A stretch of 64,000 bases of DNA. Source: Bacteroidales bacterium (GTDB lineage: Bacteria; Bacteroidota; Bacteroidia; Bacteroidales; UBA932). Made by a program: the position numbers and the translations under genes. The notes under the pieces were generated by a model. That model saw nothing but the letters and a program-made list of their open reading frames with translations, did not search any database and was not told the origin of the DNA. The DNA lies in contig JAFSOA010000015.1 of assembly GCA_017447265.1 (NCBI GenBank), positions 62,001 to 126,000 of the forward strand, read 5' to 3'. Positions 15,497 to 24,360 of the stretch are shown here, piece by piece (the first letter of the stretch is position 1; each line of letters starts with the position of its first letter).

Positions 15497-15586
15497 TTAT
15501 CCCGGCGTGTACATCGGTACGGCATCCAGTTCTCCTTGTTGCGCCTTGATGAGCGCCTTGCGTTGCTTGTCTGTCATGGCTTTCAT
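15497..15586 (-). pseudogene. Short ORF, possible remnant of a ferritin-like/VIT-type gene
   Basis: A 29-codon frame begins MKAMTDKQRKALIKAQQG and contains GELDAVPMY before stopping. The K-x-Q-x-GELDAV-x-MY pattern resembles the N-terminus of rubrerythrin-like or VIT/CCC1 family proteins, which continue for 150 or more residues. Here the sequence breaks off at the stop, right beside the terminator and the candidate att sequence. It may be a gene 5' end left behind when the island inserted or was rearranged. Confidence 0.35.
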
Positions 15587-15678
15587 CCTTATCATCCGGC
15601 AAATAAAACGATTTCACTTGATACATTACGCTGATCGACGGATTCCTTTGGCGAATCTATATCCAATCGGATAATTTG

Positions 15679-15686
15679 TATCTTTG
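15679..15686 (+). promoter_or_regulatory. -7 box, nearly leaderless
   Basis: TATCTTTG lies nine bases before the ATG at 15696, so transcription would begin only a few bases upstream of, or at, the start codon of the EamA gene. Confidence 0.65.
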
Positions 15687-15695
15687 CGGCCGCAA

Positions 15696-16601
15696 ATGAA
15701 TCCATCGACATCAGACAAAAGGCTGGTCGGCTATGCAGCCGGTATTGCCGCGGGTATCTCCTACGGCATGAATCCCTTGTTTGGCAAACCCTTGCTGGAG
15801 AGCGGCGTTCCCGTCATGGTTATGCTGCTGTTCCGTTATTTGTTTTCAGCTATAATTTTGGGAATCTGGATGTTGCTCAAAAGAGATTCTTTCAGGGTAC
15901 CCGGTCGTGCGTTATGGCTACTATGCGTTTTGGGGCTGCTTTTCGCGGGAAGCAGCATCACGCTGTTCTGTTCCTACCAATTCATTCCGTCCGGCCTCGC
16001 TACCACACTTGTCTACCTATACCCCGTCTTCGTCGCCCTCATCATGGTGACGCTCCGGCTCTATCCCAGCTGGCAGACCTGGGTTTCCATCCTGGCTTCT
16101 TTCGCAGGCATCGCCTTGCTCTCCATACCGTCAGGTGGCGTTACACTCAAGACGGCCGGACTGGCGCTGGCCACCGGATCGGCACTCTGCTATTCCTTCT
16201 ACCTGGTCATTATAAACCGCAGCAAGGGTATTCGGAAAATATCTGCACACACACTCACTTTTTACGCCCTTCTGACCGGCGTGCTCTTATTTTCAGCCAT
16301 CATTCTCGCACAAGGAGGAAACTTCACAGAAGGAATCTCCAGCGGCGCGGACTGGGGCTGTCTACTGGGTCTGGCCATCTTCCCTACCATGATCTCGATG
16401 CTGACGCTCGCTGTCTCAACACGCTACATCGGTCCCACCAAGACATCTGTCCTGGGTGTCTTCGAACCGCTGACGGCTATTCTGATCGGCGTTCTGGTTT
16501 TCGGAGAGCCCTTTACCCTGCAGATTGCCGCCGGCGTCCTCATCTGCATCGCCGCAGTCATTTTCATGATCCTGAAGCCCGGCAAATCCAACGTGGCGTA
16601 G
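15696..16601 (+). CDS. EamA/DMT family transporter
   Basis: A 301-residue inner-membrane protein with about ten TM helices in two EamA repeats (residues ~12-145 and ~160-295). Family features include SYGMNPLFGKPLLESG, FRYLFSAIILG, ATTLVYLYPVFVALIM and PLTAILIGVLVFGE at the end of the second repeat. DMT carriers export or import small metabolites such as amino acids; substrate cannot be told. The stop abuts the convergent GNAT gene with no gap. The start was placed at ATG 15696 rather than the in-frame TTG at 15684 inside the promoter. Confidence 0.92.
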   Translation: MNPSTSDKRLVGYAAGIAAGISYGMNPLFGKPLLESGVPVMVMLLFRYLFSAIILGIWMLLKRDSFRVPGRALWLLCVLGLLFAGSSITLFCSYQFIPSGLATTLVYLYPVFVALIMVTLRLYPSWQTWVSILASFAGIALLSIPSGGVTLKTAGLALATGSALCYSFYLVIINRSKGIRKISAHTLTFYALLTGVLLFSAIILAQGGNFTEGISSGADWGCLLGLAIFPTMISMLTLAVSTRYIGPTKTSVLGVFEPLTAILIGVLVFGEPFTLQIAAGVLICIAAVIFMILKPGKSNVA

Positions 16602-17093
16602 TCATTTCGATGCTACGAATTGCCTGAGGGCCTGCTCCGTAAGCCGCTGCACCGTCCACTCGTCCAGCGGAACGGCGCCGATGGAGCGGTAGACAGTCAG
16701 GGCGGGTTTGTTCCAGTCGAGGCAGATCCACTCCATGCGACCGCAATGGCGTTCCAGGGCAAGATGGCCCAGGTATTTGAGCATGGCCTTGCCATAGCCC
16801 CGTCCGCGCTTTTCGGGGAGGATGAAGAGGTCCTCCAGGTAGAGTCCCTTCCGCCCCAGGAAGGTGGAGAAGTTGTGAAAGAAAAGGGCAAAGCCGACAA
16901 TTTTGCCGTCTTCTTCGCCGAAGATGACCTCGGCGGAACGCTCCACGAACAGGGAATGGCGGAGCGTCGCCGTGTCAGCGACAACCTCGCCGGAACATTT
17001 TTCATAGTCGGCCAGTCTCTTGATGAAGTCAAGGACGACACCCTCTTCGCCAGGCCGGGCGGATCGGATTGCAAAGGATGGTGATTGGTTCAT
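16602..17093 (-). CDS. GNAT family N-acetyltransferase
   Basis: A 163-residue acetyl-CoA-dependent acetyltransferase of the diamine/spermidine acetyltransferase type. The acetyl-CoA site is EKRGRGYGKAMLKYLG (R/Q-x-x-G-x-G/A motif), preceded by strand GLYLEDLFI and followed by RMEWICLDWNKPALTVYRSIGA, as in SSAT-like enzymes. Substrate (polyamine, thialysine or another amine) is not certain. Convergent with the EamA gene; it probably has its own promoter in the 17094-17257 gap. Confidence 0.9.
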   Translation of the reverse strand: MNQSPSFAIRSARPGEEGVVLDFIKRLADYEKCSGEVVADTATLRHSLFVERSAEVIFGEEDGKIVGFALFFHNFSTFLGRKGLYLEDLFILPEKRGRGYGKAMLKYLGHLALERHCGRMEWICLDWNKPALTVYRSIGAVPLDEWTVQRLTEQALRQFVASK

Positions 17094-17257
17094 ATACCAC
17101 CAAAGGTAGAAAATATTTGCCGGAAATCATTTCCAAAATCGATGACTACTGAAGGCAAGATGGCGATATCCGGAAAAAGACAGGACTTTTTATCCATTCT
17201 TCTCCCCTTGGAGTTGTTGGCATTGTTATCTACGAAATAATACCTAACTTTATTGTG

Positions 17258-18175
17258 ATGATCAACAGAAGAAATTTCATAAAAATCGCTGGTGCCGGCG
17301 CTATCGCACTGGCTATCAGCCCACTGGACATGCTGGTTTCTTCCTGTACGAATCGTATGGGGAGGGAAAGGACCCGGGCATTGATGGACTGCGCCCAAAG
17401 AGTATTTAGCAATTTGAAAGACAATTCGGTACTTCTTCCGGGCGAACAGGTCGTCGTCCCTGTACTGGATGCGCCGCTGGTCGGGGTCGCACGTGCCGAC
17501 AATCCCCTGTTCGAATCTTTCAGGAATAACGAGGTCATCGGTGCGCAATGGCGGCCACCGGGCGCGTGGATGCCGGAAGCCAAATCCGTCGTAGCGTTTT
17601 TCTTCCCTGTCTCTTCGGAAATCCGGGCACGGCACCGGGCGGCCCGTACGGCTACGAACGAAGCCTGGAACTTCGGATATGGCAAGCACGGTCAGGTAAC
17701 GAACGCCTTTCTCGCCGGCATGACAGCCGAAATGGAGCGCCAGGGAGTTAAAACCTTCATTCCTACCAAAGATCCTTCTTTCAAAATTGAGCGGCAGCCA
17801 GTCATGAGAGACGGCAAAGAGGATGTCCATTACTCTTCTTCCTGGTCGAACCGGCACGTTGCTTTCGCCGCCGGCCTCGGGACTTTCGGTGTCCATCGGC
17901 ATCTTATAACACGGAAGGGATGCAGCGGCGTCCTCGCCTCGATGATTCTGGATTGGGAGATGGAGCCCACCCAGGCCGATTACAGGGATCCCTATGAAAA
18001 CTGCATCCATTGCGGCGCCTGCGTCAATCGCTGTCCCGCCGGTGCCATTTCACTGAAAAACCTGCGCAACCTCAAGGAATGCTCGGCATACGCCGCAAGC
18101 CTGAGGACAGAGAATGATCCGGCTTATTGCGGGAAATGTCTGGTCGGCATTCCCTGTGAATCTGTAAAACCGTAA
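17258..18175 (+). CDS. Tat-exported QueG-like 4Fe-4S protein
   Basis: A 305-residue protein with a twin-arginine signal (NRRNFIKIAGAGAIALAI), so it should be exported folded by the Tat system, whose genes lie at 61.5-62.6 kb. The C-terminal region has the ferredoxin motif CIHCGACVNRCPAGAI and a further Cys set (CSAYAAS..., YCGKCLVGIPC) typical of the epoxyqueuosine-reductase-like double-cluster family. The central part (SSSWSNRHVAFAAGLGTFG) also matches that family. Export argues against tRNA modification; a periplasmic redox or dehalogenase-like role is more likely. The start is ATG 17258 rather than the adjacent GTG. Confidence 0.85.
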   Translation: MINRRNFIKIAGAGAIALAISPLDMLVSSCTNRMGRERTRALMDCAQRVFSNLKDNSVLLPGEQVVVPVLDAPLVGVARADNPLFESFRNNEVIGAQWRPPGAWMPEAKSVVAFFFPVSSEIRARHRAARTATNEAWNFGYGKHGQVTNAFLAGMTAEMERQGVKTFIPTKDPSFKIERQPVMRDGKEDVHYSSSWSNRHVAFAAGLGTFGVHRHLITRKGCSGVLASMILDWEMEPTQADYRDPYENCIHCGACVNRCPAGAISLKNLRNLKECSAYAASLRTENDPAYCGKCLVGIPCESVKP

Positions 18176-18198
18176 ACGGGGTTGCGTCCCAAGGCGGT

Positions 18199-18597
18199 CT
18201 ATGCGCTGTTGGCAGCGGTCAGTACCTCTTCGAGAAACTCGGCGGCATCCGCAACACAGTCAGGACATTCCCGAAGGACGTGTCCTGTGTCGGCACCCTT
18301 GAGCTGACGGCACTGTGTCGCGCCATTGCGCGCCTTGAATTTTTCCATGATGGTCTTCATGCGCTTGCGTGCAAGATCGCGGTCTTTCGTCACCAGGCCC
18401 AGAACCATCCCGGCACCGACAAGCGAGCCGCAGGTGCCTTCCATGTTGCCCATTCCAAGTCCGAATGACCCGGCGATCTCTTCCGCCACCTTGGGATCCA
18501 GACCGCAAAGGTCACAGTATGTACAGGCCACAGCCTGTGCACAGTTATGCGTTTTTTGCCGATTCTTTTCAGCAGCGATATGTTTCCTTGTTTCCAT
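18199..18597 (-). CDS. C_GCAxxG_C_C family redox protein
   Basis: A 132-residue cytosolic protein with the ordered Cys pattern of the C_GCAxxG_C_C family: NCAQAV, YCDLCGLD, GLGMGNMEGTCGSLVGAG, QCRQLKG and ECPDCV. The family is thought to bind metal or carry out redox chemistry and is often near redox enzymes; the role is unproven. Here it faces the Tat-exported iron-sulfur protein, 23 bases apart, tail to tail. Confidence 0.9.
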   Translation of the reverse strand: METRKHIAAEKNRQKTHNCAQAVACTYCDLCGLDPKVAEEIAGSFGLGMGNMEGTCGSLVGAGMVLGLVTKDRDLARKRMKTIMEKFKARNGATQCRQLKGADTGHVLRECPDCVADAAEFLEEVLTAANSA

Positions 18598-18636
18598 TCT
18601 TAAACTGGTGATTCGACAAAAATACCAAAAATAAAC

Positions 18637-18644
18637 TAAATTTG
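18637..18644 (+). promoter_or_regulatory. -7 box of DUF6273 lipoprotein gene
   Basis: TAAATTTG, perfect TAnnTTTG, 22 bases before the ATG at 18667. Confidence 0.65.
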
Positions 18645-18666
18645 CTCTGCAAAACTTATACTTTCC

Positions 18667-20649
18667 ATGAAAAAGAGCAGCTCCTTACTTTTGCTGGCAG
18701 CCGTTATCGCCACCACAGTGTTCACGGCCTGTGAAAAGGCATCATTTCCCATAGCTGGTTCCCGCCTCTATTTCGGGTCTTATCCCACGAACGAAGTGGT
18801 GGACGGCACCGACGGCACCTTCATGGCTGTGGACGGATATGCCCTGAACGACGGGGACGTCATCGCCGACCCTGCGTTGTATGCGAAACTGGAGCACGCT
18901 CTATGGGACGAGAATGACGACACGACAATAGACGGCAAGCGCTATCACCGGCTGCGCGGCGACGGTGCCGTCACCGCCACGGGAAACCGTGCGCAGCACT
19001 ACCGCTGGGAGCATCCGGAAGCCTGGCACTACTTTGCCTACGCTCCCATCAAGTGGCGGGTGCTGAGCGTCTCGGGAGGGAAAGCGCTGCTGCTGGCCGA
19101 CCGGATGCTGGACAGCCACCCCTTCCACGACAGTACCGGAGACGTTTCTTGGAGCGGATCCCGTCTCCGGCAGTGGCTCAACACGGCCTTCCTGCAGCGT
19201 GCCTTTACGCCCGCCGAGCAGGAGTCCATCGTGGAGACGGCTGTCGAAAACGCCCCGAATCACTATTTCGGCACTTCCTGCGGTCCGGACACGAAAGACC
19301 GCGTTTTCCTCCTCTCCGAAGCAGATGTGTTCGCCTCGAACAAGGCCGTTGCCTACGGCTTTGATCCCAGCGACGGCAAGACCGATTCGGCCCGGCGTTT
19401 CCATGCCACGTTGTATGCGAAGTGCCGTGGGGCCTGGTGGTCGCCCAAGGATTCGTCGCGCGGCGGTTCGTTCTGGTTTCTGCGCACCAGTGGCTATACT
19501 GCGGAGAATGCCGTTTACGTCGGGGCAGAAGGTGATATCTACAATCGCGGGCAGGTCAACACCTGCGAAGATGCCGCCGTGCTGCCCGCTATCGTGATCG
19601 ATTTGAACCGCGCGCCCATCAGTCCTGTCATAGAAGCGACGCCCGCCGGAAAGAAGTACTCCATCCCTTCGGAGCGCTATTCCGGTGACAGTTACGGCGG
19701 ATTGAACAGCCCCTGGGTGAGGGAGGAACACACGTTCTCGCACGAAACCCGCTGGTCGTGCCTTTACTTCGGGGCCTATCCTGCCAACGAGATTGTCGGC
19801 GATACATTCAACGCCGTGGACGATTACGCGCTGGCCGATGGTGATGTCATCCTGGATGCGTCGCTCTACACCCGGCTGGAAAATGCCGCGTGGGACGATG
19901 CCGATGACACGATGCTGGACGGCGTGCGCTATCATCGCATTCGCAGCGAAGGCGCCGTCACCGCCGCCACGGACCGCGAGCAGCACTATCGCTGGCGCGA
20001 TCTGACGGCCTGGCATTATTTCGCCTACGCCCCCATCAAGTGGCGGGTGCTGAAAATCACCGGTTCAAAAGCGCTCCTGCTCGCCGACCGGATGCCCGAC
20101 ACCCATCCTTTCCACGGTAAGGAGATGGATATAGACTGGGGTCGCAGCGACCTGCGCCGGTGGCTGAACGATGCATTCCTGAAGCGCGCCTTCAGCAGGC
20201 AAGAAAGCGCCGCCATGCTCGAGAACCGTATTGAAAACGCCACCAACGCTTATTTTGGCACACCCAGCGGCCCTGAAACGCATGACAAGGTATTCATCCT
20301 TTCCGGCAATGAGGTATTCAATTCCCCGCTGGCAGCCGACTATGGTTTCTATCCCGGGAACGGGCTCGATGACCCCGCCCGGCGTTTCCGCTCCACGCTG
20401 TATGCCAAATGCAGGGGCGCCTGGTGGTCGCCCGTCGAGGCCTATCGCGGCAATTCTTTCTGGCTCATGCGCACCAGCGGATATACGCCCGGCAACATCA
20501 CCTACATCTGCGATTTCGGCTACATCTACAATCAAGGCACACTGGTCACGTGTGACGATGCGGCCCTTCTGCCCGCCATCACCATCGACCTCAGTTCCGC
20601 GGGCTACACGATCGCACCGGAGGTCAGCTCCAAAGATATCATCCGTTGA
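18667..20649 (+). CDS. Lipoprotein with two tandem DUF6273 domains
   Basis: A 660-residue surface or periplasmic lipoprotein (lipobox FTAC, Cys near residue 21). It is built from two copies of one ~290-residue unit (residues ~32-325 and ~362-650, period ~331 residues). Matching pairs are RLYFGSYPTNEVV / CLYFGAYPANEIV, HYFAYAPIKWRVL in both, KALLLADRM in both, LRQWLNTAFLQRAF / LRRWLNDAFLKRAF, and LYAKCRGAWWSP in both. This W-R-V-L / LRxWLN pattern is DUF6273, a domain of Bacteroidota surface proteins, probably for binding. The partner is unknown. The copies are clearly diverged, so the duplication is not very recent. Confidence 0.85.
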   Translation: MKKSSSLLLLAAVIATTVFTACEKASFPIAGSRLYFGSYPTNEVVDGTDGTFMAVDGYALNDGDVIADPALYAKLEHALWDENDDTTIDGKRYHRLRGDGAVTATGNRAQHYRWEHPEAWHYFAYAPIKWRVLSVSGGKALLLADRMLDSHPFHDSTGDVSWSGSRLRQWLNTAFLQRAFTPAEQESIVETAVENAPNHYFGTSCGPDTKDRVFLLSEADVFASNKAVAYGFDPSDGKTDSARRFHATLYAKCRGAWWSPKDSSRGGSFWFLRTSGYTAENAVYVGAEGDIYNRGQVNTCEDAAVLPAIVIDLNRAPISPVIEATPAGKKYSIPSERYSGDSYGGLNSPWVREEHTFSHETRWSCLYFGAYPANEIVGDTFNAVDDYALADGDVILDASLYTRLENAAWDDADDTMLDGVRYHRIRSEGAVTAATDREQHYRWRDLTAWHYFAYAPIKWRVLKITGSKALLLADRMPDTHPFHGKEMDIDWGRSDLRRWLNDAFLKRAFSRQESAAMLENRIENATNAYFGTPSGPETHDKVFILSGNEVFNSPLAADYGFYPGNGLDDPARRFRSTLYAKCRGAWWSPVEAYRGNSFWLMRTSGYTPGNITYICDFGYIYNQGTLVTCDDAALLPAITIDLSSAGYTIAPEVSSKDIIR

Positions 20650-20693
20650 GCCGTTCATGAAAATACGTCTGGGACGATTGAGGCGCGTTCCTT

Positions 20694-21500
20694 TTACAAG
20701 TTCAAGAGCCGCCGGGTTTCCGCCCATATCCTTTTGTCCATAGACGGGTCGATATACCGGGCCGGAATGTCACGGCTTTTTCCTCCCACGTAGTAGCGCG
20801 TGCGTGTGCCTTCCGCAAGGGCGCGCAGCGCCGGACGGACGCCGGCCTGCGGTGACTTGCACCATGGCTTGAACAATACGTCGGCCAGCGGATCGTACCA
20901 GTGACCCAGGTCAATCATGTCGGAAGCGACGATGCCCGGGTCGGCCAGGTTGACATGCAAGTCCGGATGACGCCGCGCCAGCTCGAGAGAGAACGACAGC
21001 AGCGCGCGTTTGGCCCGGGCATACGTACCGAGCTGGCTGAATTCTTTCTCGCCCGGCTGCAGGATGGCCTCGTCCAGCGACACAAAACGGCAGGTCAGCG
21101 ACACCATATTCACGACATGCGCATCCTGCGGCAGTTTCGGCAGCAGGAGCTGGGTCAGGAGCCAGGGTCCGAAGTAATTGACAGAGAAGGTGTTTTCAAA
21201 TCCGTCTTCCGTCAGGCAGAAGCCTTTCGATATGACACCGGCGTTGTTGAAGAGCGCCACGGCCGAGCCGGGTTCAACGCTTTCCGCGAAAGAACGCACG
21301 GAAGCCATGGAAGCCAGGTTCAGGGGCCGGACCTCGATGTCAGCGCCAGGAACGCGAAGAAGAATGTCTGCACGCACCGCCGCGGCTTTCTCTAGATTAC
21401 GGCAGGCCATCAGCACAGGAATCCCCCGGCATGCCAGGGAAGTTGCCGCCGCGGCCCCCATACTGCCCGTAGCGCCGGTCACGATGATTCTTCCGCTCAT
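20694..21500 (-). CDS. Short-chain dehydrogenase/reductase (operon gene 4)
   Basis: A 268-residue NAD(P)-dependent SDR. Cofactor motif GATGSMGAAAA, NNAG motif (FNNAGVISKGF), catalytic Ser in NMVSLTCRF and catalytic Tyr/Lys in YARAK. Its layout resembles the retinol/steroid dehydrogenase branch. ATG at 21500 overlaps the TGA of the preceding reductase (ATGA), indicating translational coupling. In the context of the operon (OYE reductase, 5-alpha-reductase-like protein, another SDR) a hydroxysteroid dehydrogenase role is likely but not proven. Confidence 0.85.
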   Translation of the reverse strand: MSGRIIVTGATGSMGAAAATSLACRGIPVLMACRNLEKAAAVRADILLRVPGADIEVRPLNLASMASVRSFAESVEPGSAVALFNNAGVISKGFCLTEDGFENTFSVNYFGPWLLTQLLLPKLPQDAHVVNMVSLTCRFVSLDEAILQPGEKEFSQLGTYARAKRALLSFSLELARRHPDLHVNLADPGIVASDMIDLGHWYDPLADVLFKPWCKSPQAGVRPALRALAEGTRTRYYVGGKSRDIPARYIDPSMDKRIWAETRRLLNL

Positions 21501-22732
21501 TTCCACCTTTTCTCAGCCTCTTCCACCTCCCGGCGCAGCCGTTCCGGCAGGTCGGCCACGCAGCGGTTGCATTTCATCTCCAGGGTATACATCCGTCCGA
21601 TACAGTAATTCGAATGGCCGCACGAGCTCCGGTCGATGGCTCCGCTATGGAGTTTGTTGACGAATTCGGTGTCCCGGATCAGCGCCCGGGCCATCTGCAG
21701 ACCCGCAAAACCCGCCGCGAGCACTTCTTCCATCTTCTGCCGGGAAACCATGCCGCCCACGTAGATCAGCGGCAACTTGACCGCGGCACGGAACTTCAGC
21801 GCATCTTCCAGGAAATAAGCTTCTTTGTAAGGGACGGTCGGAATCATCTTCTTTCCAGCCAGCAAAAGCAAGGGTTTGAACCACAAGTATTGGAGACGGG
21901 GAACATAATGAGCCATCGTACGAAGCGGCATGTCGCCGCGCATCACTTCCATGGGAGCCTTGCTCACGAATCCCGCCGAAAGGACGAGCGCATGCACGCC
22001 CAGCCGCTCCAGTTCGCGGGCTACTTCAAGGCATTCATCCTCCTGCATGCCGCCGCGGAAGCCGTCGTGCATATTCATCTTTACCACCACGCCCATATCA
22101 TCGCCCGCCGCCTCCATGACGCGCCGGATGACGCGCTGCATCAGCCGCATCCGGTTTTGCAGCGAACCGCCGTATTCATCGCGGCGGTGGTTGGTATAAG
22201 GAGACAGGAACTGGCTGATGAGGTAACCGTGCCCGGCGTGGATCTCCACGCAATCGAATCCGGCTTCCCGCGCCAGGTCTACGGCATGTCCGAAATCTTC
22301 CACCAGTGCATCGATCTCGGGAACCTTGAGGCCCCGCACGAAGGTGGGCGAGTACAGGTTGAAGCCGCCCGAGGCACCGACGGGCATACAGCCGCAGGTG
22401 GAGCGGTGTGTCATGTTGCCACAGTGTCCCAGCTGGATGGAACACTTCGCACCGGCGGCATGCACCGCATCCGTAATCCGTTTCAGTCCGGGAACGATGG
22501 CCTCGCGCAACCAGAGCTGTCCCTTGAACGACAAACCGCTCCGGCTCACGGACGCGTAGGCCAGCGTGGTCATCCCTACTCCGCCCCGGGCCACGGCCAC
22601 ATGGTAGTCGTACAGGTCCTGCGACGGGCTGTTTCCATACGCCATGTTCTCGAAAGCCGCCGAGCGGATGATACGGTTCCGCAGGATCACGGGGCCGATG
22701 TTGAATGGCGTGAAGATCGGAGAGTCAATCAT
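21497..22732 (-). CDS. Old Yellow Enzyme family NADH:flavin oxidoreductase
   Basis: A 411-residue FMN barrel enzyme that reduces an activated C=C bond, as in BaiCD-type and bile-acid 5-beta-reductases. Family features: LRNRIIRSAAFENMAYG at the N-terminus, IQLGHCG for FMN/substrate contact, DCVEIHAGHGYLISQFLSP and NHRRDEYGGSLQNRMRL. The phosphate-binding end is IYVGGMVSRQKMEEVL. A Cys set near the C-terminus (CGHSNYC...KCNRC) recalls the iron-sulfur site of larger 2-enoate reductases, but the FAD domain of those enzymes is absent. It lies one base after the 5-alpha-reductase-like gene and overlaps the next SDR. Confidence 0.9.
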   Translation of the reverse strand: MIDSPIFTPFNIGPVILRNRIIRSAAFENMAYGNSPSQDLYDYHVAVARGGVGMTTLAYASVSRSGLSFKGQLWLREAIVPGLKRITDAVHAAGAKCSIQLGHCGNMTHRSTCGCMPVGASGGFNLYSPTFVRGLKVPEIDALVEDFGHAVDLAREAGFDCVEIHAGHGYLISQFLSPYTNHRRDEYGGSLQNRMRLMQRVIRRVMEAAGDDMGVVVKMNMHDGFRGGMQEDECLEVARELERLGVHALVLSAGFVSKAPMEVMRGDMPLRTMAHYVPRLQYLWFKPLLLLAGKKMIPTVPYKEAYFLEDALKFRAAVKLPLIYVGGMVSRQKMEEVLAAGFAGLQMARALIRDTEFVNKLHSGAIDRSSCGHSNYCIGRMYTLEMKCNRCVADLPERLRREVEEAEKRWK

Positions 22733-22733
22733 A

Positions 22734-23504
22734 TCAGTAAATAAAGGGAATTATGCGTTTGGTGCGCGCCGTATCGAGTTCCCCGGGGTATTCGTGATGG
22801 TAGAGTTCATGGATGCGCGCGGCTCGGGGCGCCAGATTGGCGAAGGTCCAGAGCGCGAAGACCGCACCCGCCCATGACCAGGTGAGGATGGCGAAGCCCA
22901 CCCATTCCATGAACTCACCGAAGTAATTGGCGCTGGTCACGTAGCGGAACATCCCGCCGCGGGGCAGGTAATGTGCCGTATCGCCCGGTTGACGAAGACG
23001 CCGGATGATGCTGTCGGAATGAATGTTGATGAACATCCCTGCCAGAAAGACCGCCGTGCCGCACAGGAAGGGCGCGCTGGTCAGCCAGGACAAGGGATAT
23101 CGTTCCGGCGGTGAAACATAGAAAATCCAGCCGCCCTGCATCAGGGCGTTCAGCGTATTGAACACCATGCCCATCAGCACGATGGACAGCGGCATCCGGC
23201 TGTGCCCGCGCAACTGCAGTGGGAAAATGAACGAGCGGTGAAAATAGTGGCTCTCGAACAGGACCAGGAAGACCAGCCGGACCACATCGTCGCGGCGGTC
23301 GGAGAACCACCAGAGCAGCAGCATCGCCACGAAGACCGGCGCCTCCATCAGGACCCATCCCAGATGGTTATCGCACGAAGGGCCCCATTTTTCCGTATAG
23401 AATTTCCCGTATCCGGCGTTCACGCGGTACAGTGCAAAGAACACCACCACGGCAATGGCGGCCATCACCGCCAGGAAGATATTGAATGTGTGCGGAGAGA
23501 ACAT
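22734..23504 (-). CDS. 3-oxo-5-alpha-steroid 4-dehydrogenase-like membrane reductase
   Basis: A 256-residue protein with six to seven hydrophobic segments. Matches to the steroid 5-alpha-reductase family include HRSFIFPLQLRG, the C-terminal block TSANYFGEFMEWVGFAI and IHELYHHEYPG at the end (NADPH and substrate side). Family enzymes reduce a delta-4 double bond of 3-oxo-steroids. The start ATG at 23504 overlaps the TGA of the upstream SDR (TGATG), so the longer upstream frame was rejected. Its presence between an SDR and an OYE reductase matches the 5-alpha/5-beta reductase cluster of bile-acid-converting gut Bacteroidales. Confidence 0.88.
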   Translation of the reverse strand: MFSPHTFNIFLAVMAAIAVVVFFALYRVNAGYGKFYTEKWGPSCDNHLGWVLMEAPVFVAMLLLWWFSDRRDDVVRLVFLVLFESHYFHRSFIFPLQLRGHSRMPLSIVLMGMVFNTLNALMQGGWIFYVSPPERYPLSWLTSAPFLCGTAVFLAGMFINIHSDSIIRRLRQPGDTAHYLPRGGMFRYVTSANYFGEFMEWVGFAILTWSWAGAVFALWTFANLAPRAARIHELYHHEYPGELDTARTKRIIPFIY

Positions 23505-24268
23505 CACTTGACTTTTTTCCAGAGAAAGGCGACCAGCGGGCCAGGCAGCAATGCGATCAAGGCCGGAAGCCATACGTTCATAAAACCGGGGCTGACAACA
23601 CGGCGGCGACGGAACATGGCGCGCAGGGCTTGTTTCACAAGTCTTTGCGGGGTCATAATGATACCCAGGCGCACGCCCAGCCGCATTTTGTTTTCGTCCA
23701 GGCGATAGAGCGGCGTGGCGACAGCCGCCGGGCAAACGGTCGTGACGCCCACACCATAGGGTTTCAGTTCATACGAAAGCGAGCGCCCGAAACTTCTGAG
23801 ATAGGCCTTTGTGGCGGAATAGATGGTGATGCCCGGCGCGGGAATCCGGGCGGCCATGGACGACACATTGAGCAGGTAGCCGCTTCCCCGCTGCTTCATG
23901 GCATGGCCGAACAGCACGCACATCCGGGTCACCGTAGCCACATGCAGATTAACCATGGACTGAATCATGTCGAGGTCTTCAGGCTGGAGTTCCTTGAAAA
24001 AGAACATACCCGCATTGTTGATGAGGATGTCGGGCAGGAAAGCTGCTTCCCGGCACCATTCGAACAAGCGATCTGCGGCATCAGGAGTGGCCAGGTCCTG
24101 GAAACGGGCCCTGACTTCGACCGGAAAACACGCACGCAACATCTCCGCCGCCGCATCCAGTTCATGCTGCCGGTTGCTGACCAGAACCAGATCATATCCC
24201 CGGCCAGCCAGTTGCCGCGCATATTCCAGTCCCATGCCGGAACTACCTCCTGTAATCAGTGCCGTCAT
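23504..24268 (-). CDS. Short-chain dehydrogenase/reductase (operon gene 1)
   Basis: A 254-residue SDR with TGGSSGMGLEYARQL cofactor motif, INNAGMFFFKEL, catalytic Ser in LLNVSSMAARIP and YSATK active site. The C-terminal ~30 residues are hydrophobic and basic (WLPALIALLPGPLVAFLWKK), suggesting membrane association as in hydroxysteroid dehydrogenase relatives. It is the first gene of the four-gene operon and the likely 3-hydroxysteroid dehydrogenase. ATG 24268 was preferred to an upstream TTG. Confidence 0.87.
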   Translation of the reverse strand: MTALITGGSSGMGLEYARQLAGRGYDLVLVSNRQHELDAAAEMLRACFPVEVRARFQDLATPDAADRLFEWCREAAFLPDILINNAGMFFFKELQPEDLDMIQSMVNLHVATVTRMCVLFGHAMKQRGSGYLLNVSSMAARIPAPGITIYSATKAYLRSFGRSLSYELKPYGVGVTTVCPAAVATPLYRLDENKMRLGVRLGIIMTPQRLVKQALRAMFRRRRVVSPGFMNVWLPALIALLPGPLVAFLWKKVK

Positions 24269-24360
24269 TGATTCGATCAATCAACTGCGAAGATACCGAA
24301 ATAATCCTGCAAACATTATCACTAAACGGGACAATCCTTCCCCGGCCATGTCAGGGACTG

